The notes below the pieces were generated by a model. The model made no database searches and was not told where the DNA came from. It worked only from the letters and a program-made list of their open reading frames with translations. This document shows, piece by piece, positions 10,128-21,414 of a stretch of 64,000 bases of DNA. The DNA lies in the NCBI GenBank assembly GCA_001792895.1, contig MARA01000012.1, forward strand, positions 930,001 to 994,000, given 5' to 3'. Both the position numbers and the translations under genes were made by a program. The stretch is from Lentinus brumalis. Taxonomy: Eukaryota; Basidiomycota; Agaricomycetes; Polyporales; Polyporaceae. Positions within the stretch are counted from its first letter, which is position 1. Every line of letters begins with the position of its first letter.

Positions 10128-13100
10128 TTACTCCGCGTTCAGAGGCGGCGTAGGCTCGCGGCGCCCAGACACAGGCCATATCTCTGTCATGGTCGACGCG
10201 TCCCAGACGCGGCCGCCCCTGACAACGAAGCGGATATCTCTTGTGCCACTGATGTCTCCCTCGAGGAGGTCGACACCTGCCGGGTAGACGACGAAGTCTG
10301 CGAGCTTGCCAGGAGTGAGCGAGCCGACGGAGCTGTCGATACCGAGCGTGGACGCGGCATCTGACGTGGCCGCGCGGAGAACCTGGAACGTGTGACACAG
10401 TGTGAGCCTGTTAAGTTGTTGCGCACCTTCATGACTGAAGACATACCTCATAGTTTGTCAACCCGCCAGCTCTAGTGAAGAACATCTCCGCGTGATAGTT
10501 GACACCGAGGGGCGGCTCGCCGTGTGCACCGATATGCGCCTTTAGACCCTTCCGGACCATCTTCGCCGTCGAGATGGAAGTGTTGAAGACTTGGTACGCT
10601 GTTGGCGAATGAGATCAGTCCGTCAGCTGGGATGAATGAACGTGACTATGTATACTTACAGTTCAGCGGACGAGCGGTAGACTCGCTAAGACCCTCCAGA
10701 ATGTCATGACGCGTGAAGCGCCTCAGCCTACGCATATAAGTGAGCAACATGCAGAAACCCCCGGTATGCTCTTCACCTACTTCGAGTTGTTAGGGATATC
10801 TTCCGTAGCCCAGACGTATTGTTCGCCCATGACGCCTCCGTAGTTAACGATGTGTGTCGGGGTGGCGCCGGTACCACTCAGGGCGTAGAACGTCAACATG
10901 TCCTCGTAAAGTACCGGAATCGGAATGGAATGTTCGACCGTAGTCATGCCTGAGGGTGGAACGATTAGGTCGACTTCGGGCGACAAGAACGTAGGCATAC
11001 CATCGACGATGTAAGTCTGGTCCCAGTCATAGTTCATGCCCTGTGTTGATGTCGTAAGTAGCGTCCCCACAAGAGCAAAGACCACTTACACCCTCAGGCA
11101 CGCAGAGCATACCCAACTCACGCGAAGCCAAGAGCAAGCGCTGACGAGACGCACTGTCAACATTTCACATCAGAGGGTTGTCGACGCAAGTGATCAGACA
11201 CGGATAACGTACCGCGACGGCAGATTGTAGTTCTTGTACGAATAGCTGGATGGTCCGCCTTCAACCTTGATCCTAAGGAGCGCAGAGCGAGCCTCATCCA
11301 TATCCACGATATCCTGATGGATCCCAGGAGCACCAGCGCCATAGATGATGTCTCCAGTGTGGTAGATACGGGGACCGACCATCTGTCCACGCTCCATACG
11401 GAAGCGTTCGGAGTACGCCAGAACTGTGTCAGCACTCGGGCTTGGGAATTACAGACGTTAGATGATAGCGAGGAGATTTGGAGTACGGGTTCTTACTTGT
11501 GAAGCGTGGTGACTCCATAAGCAAGGAAAGTCTCCATCTCCCACGACTTCGCTGGGAAGTTGGTATCGAATCCCGCCCAGTGAGCGTGGACATCGATATA
11601 GCCGGGGACCACAAAGCCTACGCAAACATGTCAAAAACTAGCATGGATTGCGCAGCAAAGACGACACGTACCTCCTTCCGCGTCGAGGATAGTCGTACCG
11701 TACGGAAGCTCAACGTCATGCACGCCAACAATGGCCTCAATTTCGCCTCCGCGAGTCACGATCACAGCGTCGTGCAAAAGGTCGGACTGCACGTTGCCCG
11801 TCTCCATCGTCAACAGCGTCGCGTTTGCAATGACGAAAAAGTCCGCGTTCGCCATGCCGTCTTCGCCATAGCGCTGGGCGGCGAAAGCAGCAGCTTCCTT
11901 CTTCAGACGGCCGATGTCGCTCAGGTACTCCACGATGACCTCCTGGAAGTTGGGCAACTTCTTCGTGCAGGCGATGCCGAAAGTGACTGCATCCTGTTGT
12001 GCCGCTTTCGCGCATACATCAAGCTTCGAGACATCAACATAGTGAAGGTAGGGACCTGTAGCCGTGACTGTCAGTATCGCACCAACTTGAAGGGCATGAA
12101 TAGACGACTTACCAAGGAACCAGAAGAGCTTCGACCCGTCACCGCTCCAGGCAAGCGAATGCCCTCCGTCGAGACTCAACCTCTGAAGACCCTTCGTCGC
12201 GTTTGCCGGCTTACTCCAGACAGCATCGTCGGACTTCACAGCAGGGGCGTAGTAGACGTGGAAGAAGTCCACTACGGCAACCTTCGTCCCGCTCTTCAGC
12301 GAGTTCGAGGTCGGGGGCGGAATCGCCAGCTCAGTAGACATGCGGCCGGTGGCATGAGTCTCATGCTTGTAGTCGCCGGTCTCGTTGGGGCCACCCGCGA
12401 GATCGATGACGAACGCGCGCTGAGGAGACTGCACGAGCAACTTCCTGTTCTTCTCGACGAATCGCAGCTGCGTGTGCACGAGGTCGCCGGTCCTGATCTC
12501 GGAGGGTATGAAGCGGACATTTCTGAGGGGGACAGACTTGCTCGAGGAACTTGACGGAAGCGCCAGTTCGCCAATGTAGAGGCCTGGGCCGGCTGTGGCG
12601 ACGACGTCTCCAGTGAGGTAGTCGCCACCGGTCTTCAAGAACGCGATCTGACGGTTTGCTCCCGAGCAGCCGCATAGGACAGGCGAATAGTAACGACCGA
12701 CAGGGAGTCCAGTGAGCTCGTAGGCAGTCTCGGAAGTAAGGTTTGCTATCTCGAATGTGGTGAAGTTCACATCCGACCAGCGAGCGTGGATGACGAGATC
12801 GCGCGTTCCAGGAACAAAGGAAGGCGAGAAGTAGGGCGCACTGGAGTGTACCTTGGGCACTTCCCGCGCAGGGCGCGCATCCTTTCCAACCTCTTGCACA
12901 TAGGTGGCCCCAGCGCCTTGGAAGACGACCTGCTCGCCAGCCTCATCTACGCGGAGCTCATAGAACGCGTATACACGCTGGAGGTCGCTCGTCTCGACAG
13001 ACTTGATATCCGTCTTGGGAGAGCGCGTCTCTGCAAGGCGCTTCTCGATATGCGCCTTGAACGGGATGGGTTTCGGCTCTCCGCCAGCAACAAGCTCTCC

Positions 13101-14658
13101 GTCCGCGTTCCGTGAGAGAGGCACATGGTATATCTGACCGGCAGCCCAGATGACGACGGCATCGTCTTCTGGAGTGAAGGCGAATGAGGGATACGTGCCG
13201 AAGGGAGCAGATACGACGGACAAGTCGTAACTGAGACCGTGCCAGATGTTGCGGATCGTGCCAGTTTGAAGATCCCTACGGCGAGGCTTAACAGCTGCTA
13301 CATTAAAATGTAGGAAAGGACACGCACTTTAGCACGAGAGCCTCCTTGTCCCGGACACGGCGAACGAAAGCCAGCGTACGGGCATCCCGCGAGAGCTCTG
13401 GTCGCGTGGCACCTCCCGGGAAGGCATCAACCAAAAGGGTGGTGCGCTGCGTTGTAAGGTTAGTCGAGAAGATGGAGTATGTTCCCTTGTGCACGTCTGA
13501 CCATTCTGAGTTAGCGACCACCTCATACGCGACAGCTCGTACACACCTTTGCTGTATTCCCATTCACCATTGGTATCGACCGTATTCTTTGAGTAGATCA
13601 CAGAGTCGTTGCCTTGCCAGATGAATTGCTCAGGTCCAACCTGTTGATCTCCATAGTTATCAACAGTCCATCCCAGTGGCAGTGTGCGTCCGACGAGGAG
13701 CCTGCCGCTTCCAGGTTTGATGGAGGTGTCGTACACGCTGTCATTCGGAAGAGAATACTCCCAGCCTTCACCGGCGCCGAGGCTACGCGACGAAGTAAAC
13801 CACTTGGTAGCGACAACCTTCGTCCCGGAAGGGTGGATTCGCGCGTCCGACACCCATCTGTACGTCTCGTTCGTGACACGTTGGGCTGGAATTAATCAGA
13901 GACTGAGGCCCTGCAGTAACTGCGTCTTACTCACCGTCGTGTCGGCCTTCTCGGAGGAGCCTGTTTCGCTTCCTTTGCTCGGTCTCCCTCACGCCGCTAG
14001 CCAGCAGGTCCTCATCGTGATCCTTCACCTCAAGGGCCCTCCCAAGCTCGCCTCCCGCTTGCGCCGGCCGAACATCTGCCTTCTCGCATCCTTCCCAAGG
14101 CTTGACCCATATGTTCTCCACGCCCAGACCAGCGTCACTCCGGAATACGAACTGCGTACCGTCTGGTGAGAAGTGAGGGTCGGAGTCATGCGGAACCCCG
14201 GTCAGGACAGGGACGGCTCTTGAGCGCGAGTCCGAGTTGAGCGCAGAGCTGCTGTATGCGCTGGCCGGGAGACAGTAGACGTCGCCGAGCATGTCGAAGA
14301 TGATCTCACCCGACTTCGGGTGGACGTCGAGTCGCAGCCACGTCCCCTCCGTCACGTCGTACTCGAGACGGCGGGGGAAAGGAAAGTCCGTGGAGATGTC
14401 CCATGGGGTTTGCTCACGAAGAGGCCAGATCTCGTCCTTCCACTCTTCTCCGGGTTGTGCGAGTGAGGTCAATGCGGCATCCGCGTCCTCATGCAGTATT
14501 CCAATAGGCGTCCAGGAAGGTGGCAGGAGAGTCGAGAGTAGAGCAGCAGAGAGTAAAAGCAGTAGAGTCCTTATGAGACGAGGGTTTCTGGGTACATAGC
14601 GACGCGTCGCGGTCGTGTATCCCGCCGCATGCGCCTCTTTCTCGATATTGGCCGCCAT
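10128..14658 (-). CDS. Membrane-anchored beta-propeller/amidohydrolase fusion
   Basis: A large gene of roughly 1,100 aa with at least ten exons. It begins with a basic N-terminus and one hydrophobic segment (about residues 29-45, RTLLLLLSAALLSTLL), fitting a signal anchor. Next comes a TolB/WD40-like propeller with repeats such as DPHFSPDGTQFVF and DARIHPSGTKVVA. The C-terminal half is an imidazolonepropionase-like amidohydrolase: a metal-binding motif in PGYIDVHAHW, later KAHIGAHGE and NYHAEM, and the terminal GSLTPGKLADFVV strand. This order is known for bacterial secreted amidohydrolases of the TolB-fusion type. The substrate is unknown, and a hydrolytic role at a membrane or outside the cell is an inference. 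Exons between about 10450 and 11600 are short and their borders are the least certain part. Confidence 0.8.
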
Positions 14659-15127
14659 GGCCAGTCCCGTTCTGAATGATGACCGCGTCGTCAGCGTACG
14701 AGTCGCGTCTCAGACAGCATATACGCACATTCCCTGAGCGCGTTGTCTCCCTGATGGGAGAGCAGAAGAGAGCCGCCTGGGAAGGCGGGGAACACGAGCG
14801 CGATGCGTTCGCCTTCGACGTCAACGACGGTGAGAACACCGGCCCGGCGCTGGCGCTTCACCTCTTCCTTCCCGTCCTCATCATCGAGCCCGATGGTGAG
14901 AGAGACTCACACGATGCGGAGAGCATGGGAGCGTGACAATGACGAGGATATTCGCTGAGGACGGCTAGAGTTGGTGGTGAGTGTCAAGGTTCAGCCCATT
15001 CTAGAGGCGTCGAACTCATGACCCCTGGGCGTGCCCGTTATCGATATATAAGTAGGTCGAGCTCGATGTCTTGGTCATCGTTCTCAGTTCTTCCCACTCA
15101 ACGTACTCAACCCCTACCTGCTGCATC
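14659..15127. other. Divergent promoter region, amidohydrolase / MIF homologue
   Basis: The 469 bp between two divergent start codons. A clear TATA box lies near the MIF-side ATG. I see no gene and no repeat. Confidence 0.5.
15045..15052 (+). promoter_or_regulatory. TATA box of the MIF-like gene
   Basis: TATATAAG lies 76 bp upstream of the chosen ATG, leaving room for a transcription start about 30 bp downstream and a short pyrimidine-rich leader. Confidence 0.6.
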
Positions 15128-15703
15128 ATGCCTGGTCTCGATCTCAAGACGAACGTCAAAGTCGCGGACGAGAAAGCGTTTTGCGTTGAATTTTCGAAGG
15201 TCAGTGACATCTAGGCAGCTCATTCGCAGCATGCTCAAGCGCAACGACAAGTTCGCCGCCGAGACGTTGGGAAAGCCTGAAGATTACATCTCTGTCCACC
15301 TCGATCACAACAAGCCCTTGACGTTTAAGGGCACGTTCGAGCCTGCCTTCCTGCTCACTATAGTAAGTACAATCCCACAGTCGTCAACTCCTCCGTGCCA
15401 ATGTTTGCATGAACAGGTCAGCCTGGATAATCTCCAGCCTGAGAAGAACGAGAAATACTCTAAGGCTTTCTTCGAGTTCTTCAAAGAGAAGCTCAATGTT
15501 CCTGGTGACCGGGGTTACATGTGCGTCTTGACCACTCATGCGAGGCATCGACATCGTGGTATTGACTTAGGCACAGCACCTTCATTGATCCTGGGAGGTC
15601 GCACATAGGGTATGGACCCGCTACTGGTCAGTTTCGAGAACATGACACTAATGCGCGTTGGTATAGGTACAAAGGCACCACATTCCAGGCCCTCTGGTCC
15701 TGA
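15128..15703 (+). CDS. MIF/D-dopachrome tautomerase homologue
   Basis: 118 aa, the normal length for this superfamily. Five exons: 15128-15199, 15252-15362, 15417-15520, 15577-15609 and 15667-15703. The protein starts MPGLDLKTNV, so the catalytic N-terminal proline would be exposed after Met removal. It continues with LGKPEDYISVHL, then SLDNLQPEKNEKYSKAFFEF and GDRGYITFIDPG, and ends GYKGTTFQALWS. All of these align with known MIF landmarks (LGKPPxYIxVH, NxxYSKxL, DRxYIxF, GWxxSTF). Members catalyse phenylpyruvate/dopachrome keto-enol tautomerisation, and the fungal role is not established. Intron 1 (52 bp) uses an AAG acceptor, because the nearer CAG sites break the frame. The lack of a signal peptide is typical. 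Confidence 0.88.
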
Positions 15704-16166
15704 AGTTGCTGGTGATGTAAGCGAATATCTGCATGATGCAATATCAAGTGAAGTAGAGTAAGAAGAAATACCATCGATGTGTATGAGCGCAAAGCAAATA
15801 TCGCCCGACCTGGGTTTGTCGACCGCTAGCCAGCGTGTGGCACCACTTCTAAGTCCTTGATGCTTACACCGTCTCCTGGCGGCCCAGGCTTCTAGAGTCA
15901 CAAGTCAAGGTGCGCTAAGTAAGTGTATACTCTTATCATGCTCTCTCCGCCTGCAGATCACTACGCCCATCCGTCAGAGGACGCTGCTTGCGCCATATGA
16001 CATTGGCATGACCAATGCGATCAACAAGCTTCCGTAATTCGACTCAGACGGGCGCGCACACCACATGGTCACTGACACAGTGTATATGAGTCGGAGTTGT
16101 GCAGCATCGATCTGGGGTTACACCTCGGAGCATCGTGTACTTGTGAACCTCGTCTTCGTTTCCGCG

Positions 16167-17228
16167 ATGGCCCCGGCGAACGTCTCTATTCAACATGTCC
16201 TAGCTCCTTCAGGTACGCGTATGCCTCCTTCCCTACTACTTCACCACCCACCGTGAAGTGATGTGCTGGCTGTCTATAGACAAACTCAAGGTCGACATGA
16301 AGAAATTGTTGAGCGATCTTAGCGCCGACGGTGCGTGCAACTCGCATGCCTTCGATCGGGATTGTGCTCACGGCGTCTTGGATAGACCCTGGTCTGTTGG
16401 CTCTGGTCGGCAATGACCCGTCCCTGATCCCTGTCCTGGTGGGTACGTGGGTAGAAGATGGGTCAGTCATTGGGGAGTTGTGGACGGCTACGGAGGGCGA
16501 CGAGCTCGTGGGGTTCATGTTATGGACGCCGCCCGGCGCGACTACCAAGATTCCGTGAGTATGCGGAGCAAGTCGTGCAGCGCTGTAAGTCTTGGCTAAC
16601 GAGTTCTACCTCTTGCAGCAAGGAAGAACGGCTGAAATTTCAGCAGCCGCTCTTGGACGCTCTGTCTCCGGAGGGCCTGGAGTACTTCAAGCGCACGGTG
16701 TGTTCCTTTCGCTACGATACTCCGGCTCTTACTGACATCTGGGCAGTACTATGATGAATTTCCTGCTTTCGTCATGCAGAGTATTGCTCCTGCGGCAAGC
16801 CCCCCATGCTCACTGTCGCATAACTTCCCACCCACATCTACATCTACACAGCTTCTGGACGAAGTCTGGTGGCTTCGTGTAGCAATGGTACGCGCAGACC
16901 GGCAGGGACGAGGTATCGCCCGTGCTCTACTCGAGCCTGTCCGGAAGAAGGCAAGTCGTGATTGCCTACCAAGACTTGCGTACAGCTTGACAATGATCGT
17001 GACCCTCAGGTATCTGCGCTGGGTCAAGACATCGCGTGCTCGGCTACACGTGCGCGCAATGTACGTACTACTGCATCATGCTCCGCCGAGCCCTACTAAC
17101 AAATATACGCTTTGCAGGTTGCTGTTTATAACGGACTTGGTTTCGAGTCGCGCGGGGTGCGTGAGATGGTATCTCCTTGGCACACTTGGTCTCTGTACGT
17201 GTTCCTCCTGCCACCTCAGAAGCTATGA
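16167..17228 (+). CDS. GNAT-family N-acetyltransferase
   Basis: Seven exons were modelled: 16167-16212, 16280-16330, 16386-16554, 16619-16697, 16747-16950, 17010-17060 and 17118-17228. The product of about 235 aa has the GNAT core. A strand pair leads to DELVGFMLWTPPG. The acetyl-CoA site is WWLRVAMVRADRQGRGIA followed by RALLEPV (Q/RxxGxG/A loop), and then come NVAVYNGLGFE and a C-terminal strand WSLYVFLLPP. It resembles the many fungal GNATs that acetylate small amines, and the substrate is unknown. The fifth intron has a GC donor (GCAAGT) with a CAG acceptor. The first two exons are short and less certain. An isolated exon-like piece upstream near 15957-16036 (reading ITTPIRQRTLLAPYDIG) may belong to a lost neighbour. 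Confidence 0.78.
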
Positions 17229-18254
17229 TTATGCAAGTGTCGTCGACATGTCCTATTCGCATGTAAAGTGCCCAGTATCTGGGTCGCGCTCGCTCAACGA
17301 TAGCCACTGCAGGCCGGCTCAATTCGTACATCGACTCAGAAGCGGTGTCAGAATTGGTCGAGCCTGGACGGGTCAGTTATGGCTGGGATATCGACGCACT
17401 ATGCACCGGGACGAGCTACAAACTTGCAACGAACCTACGAGCGGGATCCCACTAAGCACATTGGGTGAATAGCGTTCCGTGTAGGCTGTCGCACATCGTT
17501 TCGATCGAGGCGATTGGGTGAGAAGTGGTGGCGTATGGCGGTTCGAGTAGGCATGGTTGGCGGAGAGGACGATGTTGGACGGCTGAAGCCACGATTCGGG
17601 CACAACCGCGACCCGTTGAGGAAGACCTTGCGAATATATCCGCTTTATCTCCTTGGTTGCCTTGCAAGTTGCGGCGTCCCGAGGGCAGCGCTCCGTTGAA
17701 GCAGATCATGCTTCACCGTCTCTTTTTCGCTTCCCATCTGGGAGTTCGAGTGCACGCGATGCACTGAAGTCTGTCTCATGCCAGCCCTGAACATTGTCCA
17801 TGTGCTCAAATGCCACGATCAACGCCTCGCCGCGCACCTCTGTACTACTCAGTAGTGGTGGTCGGCTTCCCTTTCGAATCTGTTAGGACACCACCGCAAT
17901 CGATACTCCCGGTATGGATGCCCGGCAGATGCATGCGATGGGAAAGACACGGTATATGTAACGCCTCGCCTGCTCACGCAGTCAGGTCAACGTTCTGGCC
18001 TCCTGCTCAGGGCACACGACTTACCGCCCGAGACGGGCGTGGCTGTGTTCGCGCATTCCTGCTTGTGACCTCTCCGCATCCTGCTTGCCAAGTTGACATC
18101 CGCATTGAGTCAGGATATGAAATCTCTACGCCCACCTTCTCCGCGGCGGTATACACGCCAGCACTTCCCAGCACATAACTCGGTAGCCCAAGGCCTTCCA
18201 TGCAAAGCTACGAGCGCATGACCTTCACGCCCACTCAGGCCCAACAGGTCCTAG
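17229..18254. other. Intergenic region upstream of the P450
   Basis: About 1 kb with only short, unrelated open frames on both strands. No gene, RNA or repeat was recognised. Confidence 0.5.
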
Positions 18255-18260
18255 TATAAA
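18255..18260 (+). promoter_or_regulatory. TATA box of the P450 gene
   Basis: TATAAA lies 74 bp before the ATG at 18329, at a spacing similar to that of the other TATA-containing genes in this window. Confidence 0.55.
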
Positions 18261-18328
18261 GCAGACGACGCTAGAGTCCAAGGCTCAAGCAGTCGCACCA
18301 CCGACACGACCCAGATAGACCCAACACG

Positions 18329-20559
18329 ATGCACACTCCCATCCCGTCTCCCCCTGGCCTCCCCTTCGTGGGCAACGTCGACGCCATCGACAAGGACCTA
18401 CCCCTCCAGTCTCTCCACCTCCTCGCCAAGCAATACGGAGACATATACCAGCTGACTATGTTCGGTTAGGCATCACGATACTGTGGTCACGGCTGTCGCT
18501 GATGGACATGGCATTCCGACGGACGCAGGTGACACGAGGATCATCGTCAACTCTTCAGCGCTCATGAGCGAGGTGTCGGACGAGAAACGGTTCGCTAAGA
18601 AGATTGCGGCCAACTCGAACCAGCTCCGAAATGCCGCTGGAGATGGCTTATTCACCGTATGGACTTCCGATTGGCATTGTAGCTGGTCGACTTGTTGACA
18701 CTTCACATCGATAGGCTCGCGTTCCCGAAGAAGAGAACTGGGGCATTGCGCGTAAGTGCTGTCTGTTACTTGCGGCTTCCAAGTCAGACTCTCTGACATC
18801 CGTTGAAGACCGCCTGTTGATGCCGATCTTCACCCCTGCGAGCGTGTGCAACATTGCGGACGACATGCTGGACATCGTGTCTCAGCTCGTGCTCAAGTGG
18901 GAGCGGTGAGGCGTAACAGTAGTTGAACAGAAGGCATCAGTACTGAACAGGATCTTGTAGTTTTGGTGCTAACACGGTCATCGACGTTGCATCGGACTTC
19001 TCCCGGGTTACGCTTGATACCATCTGCCTTACTGCAATGTCTTACCGGTACGTTCTCTATCATTGCGGTTCTCGGATGTACTACTCACACGACACCATTA
19101 TGCTAGCTTGAACTCTTTCTACCGGGTAGGCCGATCGACTTCGAGTGGCTCGAACCTCATGCTCACGTTTCGCGTATAGGAGAGCCTGCACCCCTTCGCC
19201 CTCGCGATGGCCGACTTCCTCCTGGAGAGCACCAAGCGCGGCGCGCGTTCTCAGCTGGTGCAGAGCGCGCTCATCGCCGAGAACGCAAAGTACGACGCAG
19301 ACCAGAAGACTCTGTTTAGTGTCGCTGACGATAGTAGGTATTCCACGATCATCCTCTGCATAACAACTTGACCACGTTACCACATCATTCTCCAGTCTTG
19401 GCGCAGCGTCGGGCCAACCCGACGGACAGGCAGGATATCCTGAATATCCTGATGTACGGGGTGGATAAGGAAACTGGCCGTGGTCTCCCAGAAAAGACCA
19501 TACAGTACAACGTAAGTGGCTTGCTGTCGATTGTCCGGAGCCCGTGGAAGCTCAATCCTGTCTGCGTAGCTCCTAACCTTCCTCATCGCTGGTGAGTTAT
19601 TGCGAATTCTACCTTTTTCATCATACTGATCCTTTGGTAGGACACGAGACGACTTCAGGTACATCTCTCACAGTCCTGTTGTTCACAATGGAGTAATAAT
19701 GGCTGGCAGGGATGTTGGTCTTCGCCGTCTACTATCTACTGACGCACCCGGAGACCCTGCGGAAGCTCCGCGAGGAGATCGACACCAAGATCGGTGGCCG
19801 TCTCTTCACCACGACAGACCTCAATACCTTGCCGTACCTCATAGGTAAGACTCGTCTTCTTTACCCAACGCCATGACCGAACGTTCATCATGATATCACA
19901 GCGGTCATGCGTGAAACTCTTCGTCTGTCGCCGACTGCGCCCGCTCGCACTGTTGCCCCCTTCGAGGACGTCACTATCGGCGGCAAGTACTTCGTTCGCA
20001 AGGGCCAGTCGATCATCGTCAACACGTACGACTGCCAGCGAGACCGCAAGGTCTGGGGTGACGACGTGCGTAAATCAATGGCTGCATGCCAAACGTGGAC
20101 TGATAGCTTGACCTTCTCGCAGGCGGACGAGTTCAAGCCGGAGCGCATGCTCGATGGCAAGTACGAGGCGCTGCCCGTGAGTATCTGGATGGACATCCAG
20201 GAGCATACGCGTCACATGCTGATGACTCGACGACTATAGCGTCAAGCTTGGCAGGCGTTCGGGTACGGCATGCGGGCGTGCATTGCAAGTATCAGCACTC
20301 GCATTACTAGTACATCCCTTGAAACTGACCCTCTTTTCCTCAGGGTGGCGCTTTCGCCTGGCAGGAAGGCCAGATCGCGCTGGTGACGATCCTCCAGCAC
20401 TTCGACCTGATCATGGACGACCCCCACTACGAGCTCCAGCTCAAGCAGACGCTCAGCATCAAACCGAAGAACTTCAACATCCGCGCCACCCCGCGCAAGG
20501 ACAAGCCCCGCCTCTTCGCTGTTCCCTCCATCAACAAGCAGGCGGCTGCTAAGGCGTAG
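18329..20559 (+). CDS. CYP505-like cytochrome P450, heme domain only
   Basis: A haem-thiolate monooxygenase of roughly 490 aa spread over about 14 exons. It starts MHTPIPSPPGLPFVGNVDAI, the proline-rich entry typical of CYP505/CYP102, with no membrane anchor. The I-helix AGHETTSG, K-helix ETLR (residues MRETLRLSP) and the haem loop FGYGMRACIG with its cysteine ligand are intact. After KQTLSIKPKNF the reading ends with a short basic tail at 20559. Fused CYP505 (P450foxy/BM3 type) proteins continue there into an FMN/FAD reductase, which is absent here and not visible downstream. The intron within the haem-loop region has a GC donor (GCAAGT). Likely a fatty-acyl or alkyl hydroxylase that would need a separate reductase. 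Exon borders are modelled by hand. Confidence 0.85.
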
Positions 20560-21414
20560 ATTATGTTCCGACATGTCATGTCTCCCTTCACTTCTGCGTC
20601 CTGTCATGAGTGGCATTTGAGGGAAAGCGGATGTCCTTCCCACGTCAATAGACAAATCCGATTCACCGTTCACGCACCTCTATCGTCGACGAAGATGATG
20701 CTTCCAGTAACGCCTGAGATGCTGAGAGCGGAGAGAGGTATGATGTATTGGACAATGCTTTGGTATGTAGTCGTACTAGTTCTCTACATGATGGTGACCG
20801 GGTTATGTCGCTTTATTGGACTGTACCCTAAGAGTACTCTACCCATCTCCACGATGTTGGTGGTGGCCATGGGGGAGCGCATCGCATGCTGCTGGCGGGA
20901 TACCTAAACTTGAACCGCGTACCACATGCGTCGCGGATGGGTCGTAAAGCTTGGAGGTCCTTCGTCGAAGGCGTATCCAACGACAAGATCCATCAGTTGA
21001 AAGTCGGCACGACTTCCATTACCAACCGCTCACAACGTTGGAGATCAAGGGGTGCACACTGCAGGCTCGGACGGGCCATGAAAACAGTGGTCATTCCGAG
21101 ACGCCACTGCCTTCAAGCATCAGGATCGTGTGGAGTATATATGTAGGTACCCCGTATAAGCAACCTAAGTCTACACAGCAGTCAGTCCACAAGCATCAGC
21201 GATAGCAGGTGAGCGTAAGCAAAAGAAAGCACATGACAGAAACACAGCAACATGCAGAAGAGAAAGGCAAGCAAAAAAGGGCGATGGGTTATTACCCTGG
21301 AGGGCAACGCACTCTCTGATCTCACGCCTCGTCATCGTAACCTCGCATCTCGATCACGACAGCTAGCACTGCAGCGTTCGGGGTGCGAGATGACTATGAG
21401 GAAGCGTGTGACCA
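20560..21414. other. Intergenic between P450 and FunK1 kinase A
   Basis: About 850 bp between convergent genes. I looked specifically for FMN-, FAD- or NADPH-binding reductase fragments that a fused CYP505 would have and recognised none. Only short frames are present. Confidence 0.5.

Noticed and set aside
15200..15218. 19-bp intron in the MIF gene that would also keep the frame
   Set aside because: Too short to be spliced. The 52-bp alternative with an AAG acceptor rebuilds the conserved FSK-FAAETLGKP sequence.
20563..20907. Short frame with a membrane-like segment downstream of the P450
   Set aside because: It lies in the probable 3' UTR, has no homology, and shows none of the flavin- or NADPH-binding motifs expected for a lost reductase.
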